Origin: Streptomyces venezuelae
GTDB lineage: Bacteria; Actinomycetota; Actinomycetes; Streptomycetales; Streptomycetaceae
Direction: 5' to 3'
Assembly (NCBI RefSeq): GCF_008642315.1
Contig: NZ_CP029192.1
Coordinates: 1,488,001-1,552,000, forward strand
Length of the DNA: 64,000 nucleotides
The stretch's first letter is position 1. Each line of letters starts with the position of its first letter. The notes under the pieces were generated by a model. It was not told the origin of the DNA. It saw only the letters and a program-made list of their open reading frames with translations, and searched no databases. This document shows positions 16,090 through 23,199 of this stretch, one piece after another. Position numbers and translations under genes: made by a program.

Positions 16090-18395
16090 CGGTGACCTCC
16101 ACGGTCGTGACGGCGGTCGCGGCGCGGGGCCGGACCGCGGGCCGGGCGCCAGGTGCGCAGGCGCAGGCTGTTGCCGACCACCAGCAGGGAGCTCGCCGAC
16201 ATCGCCGCGGCGGCGACCATCGGGTTGAGCAGGCCCACCGCGGCGAGCGGCACCGTGACGGCGTTGTAGCCGAAGGCCCACAGGAGGTTGACGCGGATGG
16301 TGCGCAGGGTGCGGCGGGCGAGGCGGACCGCGTCCGCGACGGCCTCGATGTCGCCGCGGACGAGCGTCACGTCGGCGGCCCCGATCGCCACATCGGTGCC
16401 GCCGCCCATGGCGATGCCGAGGTCGGCCCCCGCCAGCGCCGCGGCGTCGTTCACGCCGTCGCCGATGACCGCGACGCGGCGGCCGCCCTCCCTCAACTCC
16501 TGTACGAGGGAGACCTTTCCCTCGGGTGTGCAGCGCGCGTGGACCTCGTCGATGCCGAGGTCCTCGGCGACGGCGCGGGCGGTGGCCTCGCGGTCGCCGG
16601 TGGCGAGGACGGGCCGTACTCCGAGGCGCCGCAGCCGGTCCACGGCACGGTAGCTGCCGGGCCGCACCAGGTCACCGACGGCCACGAGCGCCTCGGGCCT
16701 GCCGTCCATGAGGACCAGGACCGGGGTGTGCGCGGCGCCCTCGGCCGCCGCCAGCGCCTCGGCGAGCGGGCCCTTCAACTCGTCGCCGGGAGAACGCACT
16801 TCGACGGGATGTCCGTCGACCTCGCCCCGGACGCCCCGTCCCGCCTCGGCGACGAACTCGCGGACGGCGGGCAGCTTCTCGTGGGGTGCGGACTTCTGCG
16901 CGTACGCGGTGATGGCGCGGCCCAGCGGGTGTTCCGAGCCCTGCTCCACGGCTCCGGCGAGCCGCAGCGCCGCCTCCTTGCCGATGCCGTCGGGTGCCGC
17001 CGTGCACACGGTGACGCTCATGTGTCCGGAGGTCAGGGTGCCGGTCTTGTCGAGGACGACGGTGTCGATGTGCTTCAGCGCCTCCAGGGCCTGCGCTCCG
17101 GTGACCAGGACACCCAGCTGGGCGCCCCGGCCCGTCGCGGCCATCAGGGCGGTGGGGGTGGCCAGGCCCAGAGCGCACGGGCAGGCGACGACGAGCACGG
17201 CCACGCAGGCGGTGACGGCGGCCTGCGGGTCGGCTCCGGCGCCGAGCCAGAAGCCGAGCACCGTCGCGGCGAGTGACAGCACGACCGGCACGAACACGCC
17301 CGCCACCTCGTCCGCGAGGCGCTGCGCGTTCGCCTTGCCCGCCTGGGCGTCGGTCACCATGCGGGTGATGCGGGCCAGTCGGGTGTCGGCGCCGACGGCC
17401 GTGGCGCGGACGAGGAGCAGCCCGCCCGCGTTGACGGCGCCACCGGTCAGGCCGGACCCGGGCCCGACCTCCACGGGTTCGCTCTCCCCGGTGACCAGCG
17501 ACAGGTCCACGGCGGAGTTGCCCTCGACCACGACACCGTCGGTAGCGACCCGCTCGCCGGGCCGCACGACGAAGACCTGACCTGCCCTCAACCGAGCGAC
17601 AGGGATGACATGTTCGTCCCCTGAGTCCTCTCTTACGGCGACGTCCTTGACCGCGAGCCCCGCGAGGGACCGCAGCGCCCGCCCTGTGCCGTGCCGGGCC
17701 CGTGCCTCCAGGAACCGCCCGGCGAGGACGAACAGCGGAACACCGACGGCCGCCTCCAGATAGACGTGCGCGACGCCGTCGTCGGCGGAGGGCAGCAAGG
17801 TGAACGGCATCGTCATGCCGGGGGTGCCCGCGCCGCCGAGGAACAGCGCGTACGCCGACCACCCGAAGGACGCCACGACACCCAGCGAGACCAGCGTGTC
17901 CATGGTCGCCGTCGCGTGCCGCAGCCCGCGCAGCGCGCGACGGTGGAACGGCCACGCGCCCCAGGTGGCGACCGGTGCGCCGAGTGCGAAGCACAGCCAC
18001 TGCCAGTTGCGGAACTGGAGGGCGGGGACCATGGAGAGGACCAGCACGGGGACAGCGAGCAGCGCGGTGATCAGCAGCTGCCGCCGTTGCCGGTCTTCCA
18101 GGGCCGACTGTTCTCCTGGACGTCCCTGTTCGTCCGGCTCCTGCTCCCGCTCCTGTCGTGGCGGCTCCGGCAGCTCCGCCGTGTACCCGGCCTGCTCGAC
18201 GGTGGTGACGAGTTCGGCCGGGGTGACGGACGGCGGATGGCTCACACGGGCGCGGCCGGTCGCGAGGTTGACCGTCGCCGTCACCCCGTCCAGCCTGCCG
18301 AGCCGCTTCTCGACCCGTTTCACGCAGGCCGCGCAGGTCATGCCGCCGACGGTGATGTCCGTGCTCACCACGGCGTCCGCCGCCTCGACGCCCAT
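16086..18395 (-). CDS. Cu(I)-type P1B ATPase
   Basis: 769 residues. An N-terminal HMA domain carries G-M-T-C-A-A-C-V-K-R (Cys21, Cys24). About eight membrane helices follow, with the ion-path motif A-C-P-C-A-L-G at about 405, the phosphorylation motif D-K-T-G-T-L-T at about 450, the nucleotide-domain HP within S-E-H-P-L-G-R-A and the hinge G-D-G-V-N-D-A-A-A-L. CPC plus the HMA domain points to monovalent copper export (CopA type). The start overlaps the preceding stop (TGATG), so the three genes are co-translated. No CsoR or CopY operator was recognised nearby. Confidence 0.9.
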   Translation of the reverse strand: MGVEAADAVVSTDITVGGMTCAACVKRVEKRLGRLDGVTATVNLATGRARVSHPPSVTPAELVTTVEQAGYTAELPEPPRQEREQEPDEQGRPGEQSALEDRQRRQLLITALLAVPVLVLSMVPALQFRNWQWLCFALGAPVATWGAWPFHRRALRGLRHATATMDTLVSLGVVASFGWSAYALFLGGAGTPGMTMPFTLLPSADDGVAHVYLEAAVGVPLFVLAGRFLEARARHGTGRALRSLAGLAVKDVAVREDSGDEHVIPVARLRAGQVFVVRPGERVATDGVVVEGNSAVDLSLVTGESEPVEVGPGSGLTGGAVNAGGLLLVRATAVGADTRLARITRMVTDAQAGKANAQRLADEVAGVFVPVVLSLAATVLGFWLGAGADPQAAVTACVAVLVVACPCALGLATPTALMAATGRGAQLGVLVTGAQALEALKHIDTVVLDKTGTLTSGHMSVTVCTAAPDGIGKEAALRLAGAVEQGSEHPLGRAITAYAQKSAPHEKLPAVREFVAEAGRGVRGEVDGHPVEVRSPGDELKGPLAEALAAAEGAAHTPVLVLMDGRPEALVAVGDLVRPGSYRAVDRLRRLGVRPVLATGDREATARAVAEDLGIDEVHARCTPEGKVSLVQELREGGRRVAVIGDGVNDAAALAGADLGIAMGGGTDVAIGAADVTLVRGDIEAVADAVRLARRTLRTIRVNLLWAFGYNAVTVPLAAVGLLNPMVAAAAMSASSLLVVGNSLRLRTWRPARGPAPRRDRRHDRGGHR

Positions 18396-18625
18396 CAGTG
18401 GCCTCCGCCGTGCATGCCGCCCATGTCACCCGTACCGCCCATGTCGCCGTCACTGTCGGGCCGGGTGCCGGAGCCCGACCCGGTCTGCGAGTCGTGCATG
18501 CCCGGCGCGACCGGTCCGACCGCCCTGCCCACGGCGTACGACGCGGCGAAGACCAGAACCAACAGCAACAGAAAGCCGCAGAGTGCGGGCGGCGGCACGA
18601 ATCTCCGCCGTCTGTCCTCAGCCAT
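18395..18625 (-). CDS. Met/His-rich single-span membrane peptide of the copper operon
   Basis: 76 residues from the ATG at 18625 (a GTG directly before it is the alternative; GGGAG is upstream). A basic start (D-R-R-R-R-F) is followed by one membrane helix (L-C-G-F-L-L-L-L-V-L-V-F-A-A-S-Y) and then a flexible tail rich in Gly, Asp, Met and His, ending M-G-G-M-H-G-G-G-H. This composition and position before a CPx-ATPase suggest extracytoplasmic capture or buffering of Cu(I). I know no named family for it; function is inference from composition and neighbours. Confidence 0.65.
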   Translation of the reverse strand: MAEDRRRRFVPPPALCGFLLLLVLVFAASYAVGRAVGPVAPGMHDSQTGSGSGTRPDSDGDMGGTGDMGGMHGGGH

Positions 18626-18752
18626 CACCGCTCCCGGGTCGCGCGAGGTGCGGACCGGCCGGTCCGCACCTCTCCAGGAGTCGGACGGGACGGGGTCCGA
18701 GTTCCCGGGCGGTCACCACTGGGCCAATTCGTGGCCAGATCCTTGCGGACCA

Positions 18753-18766
18753 TGGCCATATGGCCA
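18753..18766. promoter_or_regulatory. Perfect 14-bp palindrome before the quinone reductase
   Basis: TGGCCATATGGCCA is a perfect dyad 37 bp upstream of the ATG at 18803. A further TGGCCA half occurs near 18732. Position and symmetry fit an operator for a redox or MarR/TetR-type repressor, but no regulator is adjacent in this orientation. The remainder of 18626-18802 shows no gene. Confidence 0.35.
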
Positions 18767-18802
18767 CTCGATGCGGCCGGGACGGCGGCACAAGATCGAA
18801 GC

Positions 18803-19567
18803 ATGAAGATTCTCTGGGTATTCGCACATCCGGACCGGCGCTCGCTGGGCGGCTCCCTGATGACGGACGGGCTGCGCACGCTGGAGTCGCTCGGACACGA
18901 GCACCGCACATCGGATCTGTACGGCATGGGCTGGAAGGCCGTGGTGGACGCCGACGACTTCGGGGACGCGCCGCACGACCGGCGCCTCTTCGTGGGGCCC
19001 GAGCAGGAACGCGCGTACAAGGACCGTACGTTGAGCGAGGACGTGCGCCACGAGCAGGAGAAGATCGCCTGGGCGGACACGATCGTGTTCCAGTTCCCGC
19101 TCTGGTGGTTCGGGCCGCCCGCGATCCTCAAGGGGTGGTTCGACCGCGTACTCGTCCAGGGCTGCGGCTTCGGCATCAAGGGCCCCGACGGCCGGACCCT
19201 GCGCTACGGCGACGGCGGCCTCGCCGGCAAGCGCGCCCTCGTCGTCACGTCGGTCGGCGCCCGCGAGTCCGGCTTCGGGCCGCGCGGGATCCACGGCCAG
19301 CTGGACCAGGTGCTGTTCCCGCTGCTGCACGGCACGTTCTGGTACACGGGGATGGCCGCGCTCCCGCCGTTCGTCGTGTACGGCGCCGACCGGCTCACGG
19401 ATGAGGGGTACGCGCGGAGCGCGGCGCGGCTGCGCGAGCGGCTGCGCGCCCTCCCCGACACGGACCCGCTGCCCTTCCACGAGGAGAACGGAGGCGCCTA
19501 CGACGAGGACCTCGTGCTGCGACCCGAGCTCGCGCCGGGCATGTCCGGCCTGGGCGTGCACAGTTGA
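18803..19567 (+). CDS. Flavodoxin-fold NAD(P)H:quinone oxidoreductase
   Basis: 254 residues. It opens K-I-L-W-V-F-A-H-P-D-R-R-S-L-G-G-S-L, the FMN/FAD phosphate loop of the NQO1/MdaB/KefF family, and continues with the signature F-Q-F-P-L-W-W-F-G-P-P-A-I-L-K-G-W-F-D-R-V and the later G-A-R-E-S-G-F-G. Such enzymes reduce quinones by two electrons at the inner face of the membrane, limiting redox cycling. The ATG was chosen at the first residue of the conserved strand; no strong SD is visible. The 3' end overlaps a convergent Fur-family gene by 70 nt. Confidence 0.85.
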   Translation: MKILWVFAHPDRRSLGGSLMTDGLRTLESLGHEHRTSDLYGMGWKAVVDADDFGDAPHDRRLFVGPEQERAYKDRTLSEDVRHEQEKIAWADTIVFQFPLWWFGPPAILKGWFDRVLVQGCGFGIKGPDGRTLRYGDGGLAGKRALVVTSVGARESGFGPRGIHGQLDQVLFPLLHGTFWYTGMAALPPFVVYGADRLTDEGYARSAARLRERLRALPDTDPLPFHEENGGAYDEDLVLRPELAPGMSGLGVHS

Positions 19568-19968
19568 GCGGAGCGGCAGGGGCCGCAGACCCCGTTGAGT
19601 TCGAGCGTGTGCTCCAGCTCGGCGAAGCCGGTCGATTCCGCCAGGCGGTCCACCCACGCCTCGACGGTCCCCGCGTCCACCGCGCGACTCCGGCCGCAGT
19701 CGCGGCAGATGAGGTAGTGGCGGTGCTCGTCGGTGGGCCGCCGCAGGTAGAGCCGTTCGCCGGTCTCGTCGCGCACGACGTCGAGGAGACCGGCGCGGTC
19801 CAGTTCGCGCAGGGCCCGGTAGACGGTGGTCAGGCCGACCGGCCTGCCGGTTCCCGCGAGCAGGGCGTGCAGCTCCTGCGCGGAGACGAACTCGGCGCGT
19901 CGACCGAGGGTTTCGAGGACGGCTTCGCGCTGCCGGGTCCTGCGCACGCCCTCCGCCCCGCCGGTCAC
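19498..19968 (-). CDS. Fur-superfamily regulator, Zur-like
   Basis: 156 residues from a GTG at 19968 that overlaps the upstream kinase stop (GTGA) and has AGGAGGT before it. The winged helix includes T-R-Q-R-E-A-V-L and S-A-Q-E-L-H..V-G-L-T-T-V-Y-R-A-L, closer to actinobacterial Zur than to Fur. Structural zinc would sit on C88-x2-C91 (L-I-C-R-D-C-G) and C128-x2-C131 (G-V-C-G-P-C), with H82/H84 near the sensing site. About 25 residues follow the last CxxC and overlap the convergent reductase gene. Its place in the metallophore locus and the Zur box at 21182 suggest zinc-dependent repression of the locus; it may be a second Zur besides a housekeeping copy. Confidence 0.82.
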   Translation of the reverse strand: MTGGAEGVRRTRQREAVLETLGRRAEFVSAQELHALLAGTGRPVGLTTVYRALRELDRAGLLDVVRDETGERLYLRRPTDEHRHYLICRDCGRSRAVDAGTVEAWVDRLAESTGFAELEHTLELNGVCGPCRSAQLCTPRPDMPGASSGRSTRSSS

Positions 19969-21107
19969 GGGACCTCCTCGTCGGCCCCGGGCGGCACCGG
20001 GAAGGCGGACGGCTCGGGAAGGGGATGCGTCACAGGAAGGGCACGCGGCGCAGGAAGGGCAGATCGCGCGGCTGCGGCAGGCCGCCCGGGAACGAGAGGC
20101 CGCGCGGCGAGGGCGTGCTGCCCGGGAAGGGCGTGCGGCGACGGCACCGTGCCGAAGCTCAGCGTCCGGTAGACCGACACCCCGCCCGGTCCATCCCCCG
20201 GCCCTCCGCCCGTCAGCTCCCCGCACGCCTCCGCCGCCGCCGTCACGCGGCGCGTGTACGCGGGGTCCGTGGCGTCGAGCAGGATCCCCGACGTCGTACC
20301 GCTGTGCCCGACCGCGACGCCGAGGCCGCCGACCTCGCGGCAGATGTCCAGCATCGGCTCCAACGAGGCCTTGTGGCGCAGGGCTTGGTTCATCCGGGCG
20401 CTGCGCGTGGCGATGCGTCCCACTTCCGCCAGGTCGTGGCCGCGTACCGCGACGGTGAGCCGTTCGAGCAGTCCGGCGTAGGCGTGCCGGTCGGCGGTGG
20501 TGAACGGTTTGGGGATGCGGTTGAAGTCCACCGTGTCCACCGAGCCGCCCTCGTCGATGCCGACGACCGCCATGGCGGGCAGCGAGCCGAGGACGGAGTG
20601 GAGCCGGACGCTGCGGTGGTGGTAGGCGACGATCGCGGGGTAGAGCACGCCGTCGGTGGGTTCGATGCGGGCCAGGAGGCGTTCGATCCTGGTGGGCGGC
20701 ATGGGGACGCCGAGGGCCCGGCCGACCGCCCGCGCGGTGGCGACGAGGTCGGCGGAGGAGCTGGCGAGCCCCTTGCCCTCCGGGATGACGCTGCTGACGG
20801 TGAGCACTCCGCCGGGCGGATGGGCGGACGGCCCCGCGGGCGCCGACTCGGCGATCATGCGCGCCAGTCGCAGCGCCTTCGTCTTGTGCCGCGGCCGGAC
20901 TTCGAGCTCGCCCGACGGGGATCCCCGCCGGAACGTGGCCATCGTCCAGCGGGCGACGGGCAGCGTCACGAGGAAGTCGCCGCCCTCCTCGGGCAGCACC
21001 CCCTGGAGCAACTCGCCGAAGGTGCCGAAGGCGGTGCCGACCCCGGTCACGGGCGCGCCCCGATGCGGCGGGCGAGACCGGTGTGCGGCCTCCTGGTACA
21101 GCTTCAC
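19965..21107 (-). CDS. GHMP kinase, PduX/L-threonine-kinase-like
   Basis: 380 residues from a GTG at 21107 with GAGAGGAG upstream. The GHMP phosphate loop P-E-G-K-G-L-A-S-S-S-A-D (109-120) is closest to the G-K-G-M-A-S-S-T-A-D of L-threonine kinase PduX, and G-T-F-G-E-L-L-Q-G matches the N-terminal substrate region. PduX makes O-phospho-L-threonine for cobalamin; no other cobalamin gene is here. Opposite lies a SbnA-like enzyme whose relative uses O-phospho-L-serine, so I infer that this kinase supplies a phosphorylated Ser or Thr to it. The last 90 residues are Ala/Pro-rich, low-complexity and not part of the fold. Confidence 0.75.
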   Translation of the reverse strand: MKLYQEAAHRSRPPHRGAPVTGVGTAFGTFGELLQGVLPEEGGDFLVTLPVARWTMATFRRGSPSGELEVRPRHKTKALRLARMIAESAPAGPSAHPPGGVLTVSSVIPEGKGLASSSADLVATARAVGRALGVPMPPTRIERLLARIEPTDGVLYPAIVAYHHRSVRLHSVLGSLPAMAVVGIDEGGSVDTVDFNRIPKPFTTADRHAYAGLLERLTVAVRGHDLAEVGRIATRSARMNQALRHKASLEPMLDICREVGGLGVAVGHSGTTSGILLDATDPAYTRRVTAAAEACGELTGGGPGDGPGGVSVYRTLSFGTVPSPHALPGQHALAARPLVPGRPAAAARSALPAPRALPVTHPLPEPSAFPVPPGADEEVP

Positions 21108-21181
21108 GCGACTCCTCTCGACATCGCGGCGCGCACGGCACGGCGCTCCGCACGGACCAGTCTGCCGAACCCAGACGCTCT

Positions 21182-21196
21182 TGACAATCATTTTCA
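21182..21196. promoter_or_regulatory. Zur box between the divergent metallophore operons
   Basis: TGACAATCATTTTCA matches the actinobacterial Zur inverted repeat TGAAAATCATTTTCA at 14 of 15 positions. It overlaps a TTGACA -35-like hexamer (21181-21186) for the rightward operon and lies 75 bp before the kinase start on the other strand, so one bound dimer pair could shut both promoters when zinc is plentiful. The -10 for the rightward promoter is weak (around 21204-21210). The consensus is from established knowledge of Streptomyces and Mycobacterium Zur; binding here is inference. Confidence 0.7.
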
Positions 21197-21308
21197 TCTA
21201 GTGTGATGCTCTCGGCGTTCCGGGGTCCGCTCCGGACCGCTCCGGGGGCCGACCGCACTCCCCCGGCACCCCTCCCTGCCCTTCCGTCCCTACCGGGGGA
21301 TCTCCGTC

Positions 21309-22319
21309 ATGCACCCACACATCGCCGAAGCGGTGAAGAAGCCCGATCTCATATCCCTCGCACCGGATCTGGCCTGCCTCCGCTTCGAGACCATGAAGGT
21401 CTACTCGGCCCTCGGCGCCGTCCGGCACCTGCTCGCCTCCGGCGCCGTCCGCCCCGGCGACACCCTCGTCGACAGCTCCAGCGGCATCTACGCCCAGGCC
21501 CTCGCGCTCGCCTGCCACCGGTACGGCATGAAGTGCCACATCGTCGGCTCCACCACCGTCGACCGGTCCACCCGGGTGCAGCTGGAGATACTCGGCGCCA
21601 CGCTGGAGCAGGTCGCGCCCTCCCAGGACCTGCGCCTGGACCAGGAGTTGAGGGTGCGGCGCATCGCCGAGATCCTGGCGGACAACCCGTCGTACCACTG
21701 GATGCGGCAGTACCACGACGACATCCACTACCTCGGCTACCGGGACGTCGCCGCCGAGCTGGACGAGGATCTGCCGGCCGGGCCGCTCGCGCTGGTCGGC
21801 GGCGTGGGCTCGGGCGCCTCCACCGGAGCCCTCGCCACCTACCTGCGCGAGAGGGGGCGCGACGTGTCGCTCGTCGGCGTCCAGCCCTTCGGCAGCGTCA
21901 CCTTCGGCTCCGAGCACGTCGCGGACCCCGACATGATCATCGCGGGGATCGGCAGCGCCATCGAGTTCCGCAACGTCCGCCACGAGCTGTACGACCGCGT
22001 GCACTGGGTGAACTTCGACAGCGCCGTGTCGGGCGCCGTCTCCCTGCTGCGCACCAGCGGCATCTTCGCCGGGCTCTCGGCGGGCGCCGCCTACCTGACG
22101 GCGCTGTGGGAACGGCGCAGGGACGACACACGCACGTTCGTCTTCATCGCGGCGGACACCGGCCACCGCTACGTCGAGAGCGCCTACGCCCGGCACGAAC
22201 AGGCCCTGGACATCGACACGTTGAAGCCGCACGAGATCACGTCGCTCGACGAGCTCAGGCACCCCTGGTCCACGACGGCCTGGCCCACCGCCACCCCCTC
22301 AGCCGCCACCCCCTCCTGA
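21309..22319 (+). CDS. SbnA/cysteine-synthase-like PLP enzyme
   Basis: 336 residues. The fold-type-II PLP pattern of O-acetylserine sulfhydrylases is present but divergent: the Schiff-base Lys is probably Lys30 in F-E-T-M-K-V-Y-S-A-L, the substrate loop usually written TSGNTG reads S-S-S-G-I-Y-A (56-62), and the PLP-phosphate glycine loop is G-G-V-G-S-G-A-S-T-G. SbnA makes 2,3-diaminopropionate precursors from O-phosphoserine in staphyloferrin B. By analogy this enzyme may perform beta-replacement on a phosphorylated Ser or Thr with an amine to give a metal-chelating amino acid. Immediately under the Zur-box promoter; first gene of a five- or six-gene operon. Confidence 0.75.
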   Translation: MHPHIAEAVKKPDLISLAPDLACLRFETMKVYSALGAVRHLLASGAVRPGDTLVDSSSGIYAQALALACHRYGMKCHIVGSTTVDRSTRVQLEILGATLEQVAPSQDLRLDQELRVRRIAEILADNPSYHWMRQYHDDIHYLGYRDVAAELDEDLPAGPLALVGGVGSGASTGALATYLRERGRDVSLVGVQPFGSVTFGSEHVADPDMIIAGIGSAIEFRNVRHELYDRVHWVNFDSAVSGAVSLLRTSGIFAGLSAGAAYLTALWERRRDDTRTFVFIAADTGHRYVESAYARHEQALDIDTLKPHEITSLDELRHPWSTTAWPTATPSAATPS

Positions 22320-22359
22320 ACCACCGCTGAAGCCCCCTGACACGCCCTAGGGAACACAC

Positions 22360-23199
22360 ATGCCGCACACCCCACCCCAGACCGTCGCCGAGCTCACGGA
22401 CGCCGTCCTCGCGGGCGTCCACGGCCCCGACCCGGCCGAGCTCACCGTCACCAGCGCGTTCTGGCTCTACAACACCACCCGGCTCGCCGACGGCGACGTC
22501 ACGTACCACAACCACTACCTGCTGCTCCGCGTCGGCGACTCCTTCGGCGCCTGCTCCTTCGAGGCGGGCGAACTCGCCCCGGGCTTCTGCGAGAACGCCT
22601 CCGGCCACTGTCTGGACAAGCTCCTGCGCGACGAGTCCGCGCCCGTGCGTACCGCCGCGCTCGACGCCTACTTCGCCCGGGTCCGCCCGCACCGCGACGC
22701 CGACGACGCCGAGCGCGTCATGCTCCCGACCGGCACGCCCGAGCACCGCGCGGAGGCCCGCGACGCCGCCATCGCCGGACTCCTCGACATCGAGCCCGGC
22801 GCGCGGGTCGCCCTCATCGGCGTGGTCAACCCGCTCGTCGCCGCGATACGCGAGCGGGGCGGCGTCTGCCTGCCCTGCGACCTGAACCTGCGCACGACCG
22901 CATGGGGCGATCCCGTCTCCGACGACATGACCGAGGTGCTCGCGCGGGCCGACGCCGTGGTCGCCACCGGCATGACGCTCAGCAACGGCACGTTCGACCT
23001 GATCCTGCGGCACTGCGTCGAACACGACGTGCCGCTCGTCGTGTACGCGCAGAGCGGCAGCGCCGTCGCCCGCGCCTTCCTCGGCGCGGGCGTCACCGGC
23101 CTGAACGCCGAGCCGTTCACGTTCTCCCAGTTCAGCGCGGACGCCACCCCCATGTACCGCTACCGCGCCGCCCTCGCGTCCAACGGAGCGGCAGCGTGA
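22360..23199 (+). CDS. DUF4213/DUF364 'heavy-metal chelation' Rossmann-like protein
   Basis: 279 residues, ATG with AGGGA upstream. The N-terminal 90 residues fit DUF4213 (H-N-H-Y-L-L-L-R-V..S-F-E-A-G-E-L, then C-E-N-A-S-G-H-C-L-D-K-L-L). The C-terminal part is the DUF364 Rossmann-like domain: A-L-I-G-V-V-N-P-L, then V-V-A-T-G-M-T-L-S-N-G-T-F-D-L-I-L. Pfam describes both as putative heavy-metal chelation domains, and relatives sit beside FecCD-type transporters, but no biochemical function is established. Between a putative chelator synthase and an exporter it is either a biosynthetic enzyme or a metal/chelator handling factor. GTGA overlap with the next gene. Confidence 0.75.
   Translation: MPHTPPQTVAELTDAVLAGVHGPDPAELTVTSAFWLYNTTRLADGDVTYHNHYLLLRVGDSFGACSFEAGELAPGFCENASGHCLDKLLRDESAPVRTAALDAYFARVRPHRDADDAERVMLPTGTPEHRAEARDAAIAGLLDIEPGARVALIGVVNPLVAAIRERGGVCLPCDLNLRTTAWGDPVSDDMTEVLARADAVVATGMTLSNGTFDLILRHCVEHDVPLVVYAQSGSAVARAFLGAGVTGLNAEPFTFSQFSADATPMYRYRAALASNGAAA

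Noticed and set aside
19965..20230. Ala/Pro-rich tail of the GHMP kinase as a separate gene
   Set aside because: It is continuous with the kinase frame, has no start signal, and overlaps the regulator start exactly as a coupled gene end would.
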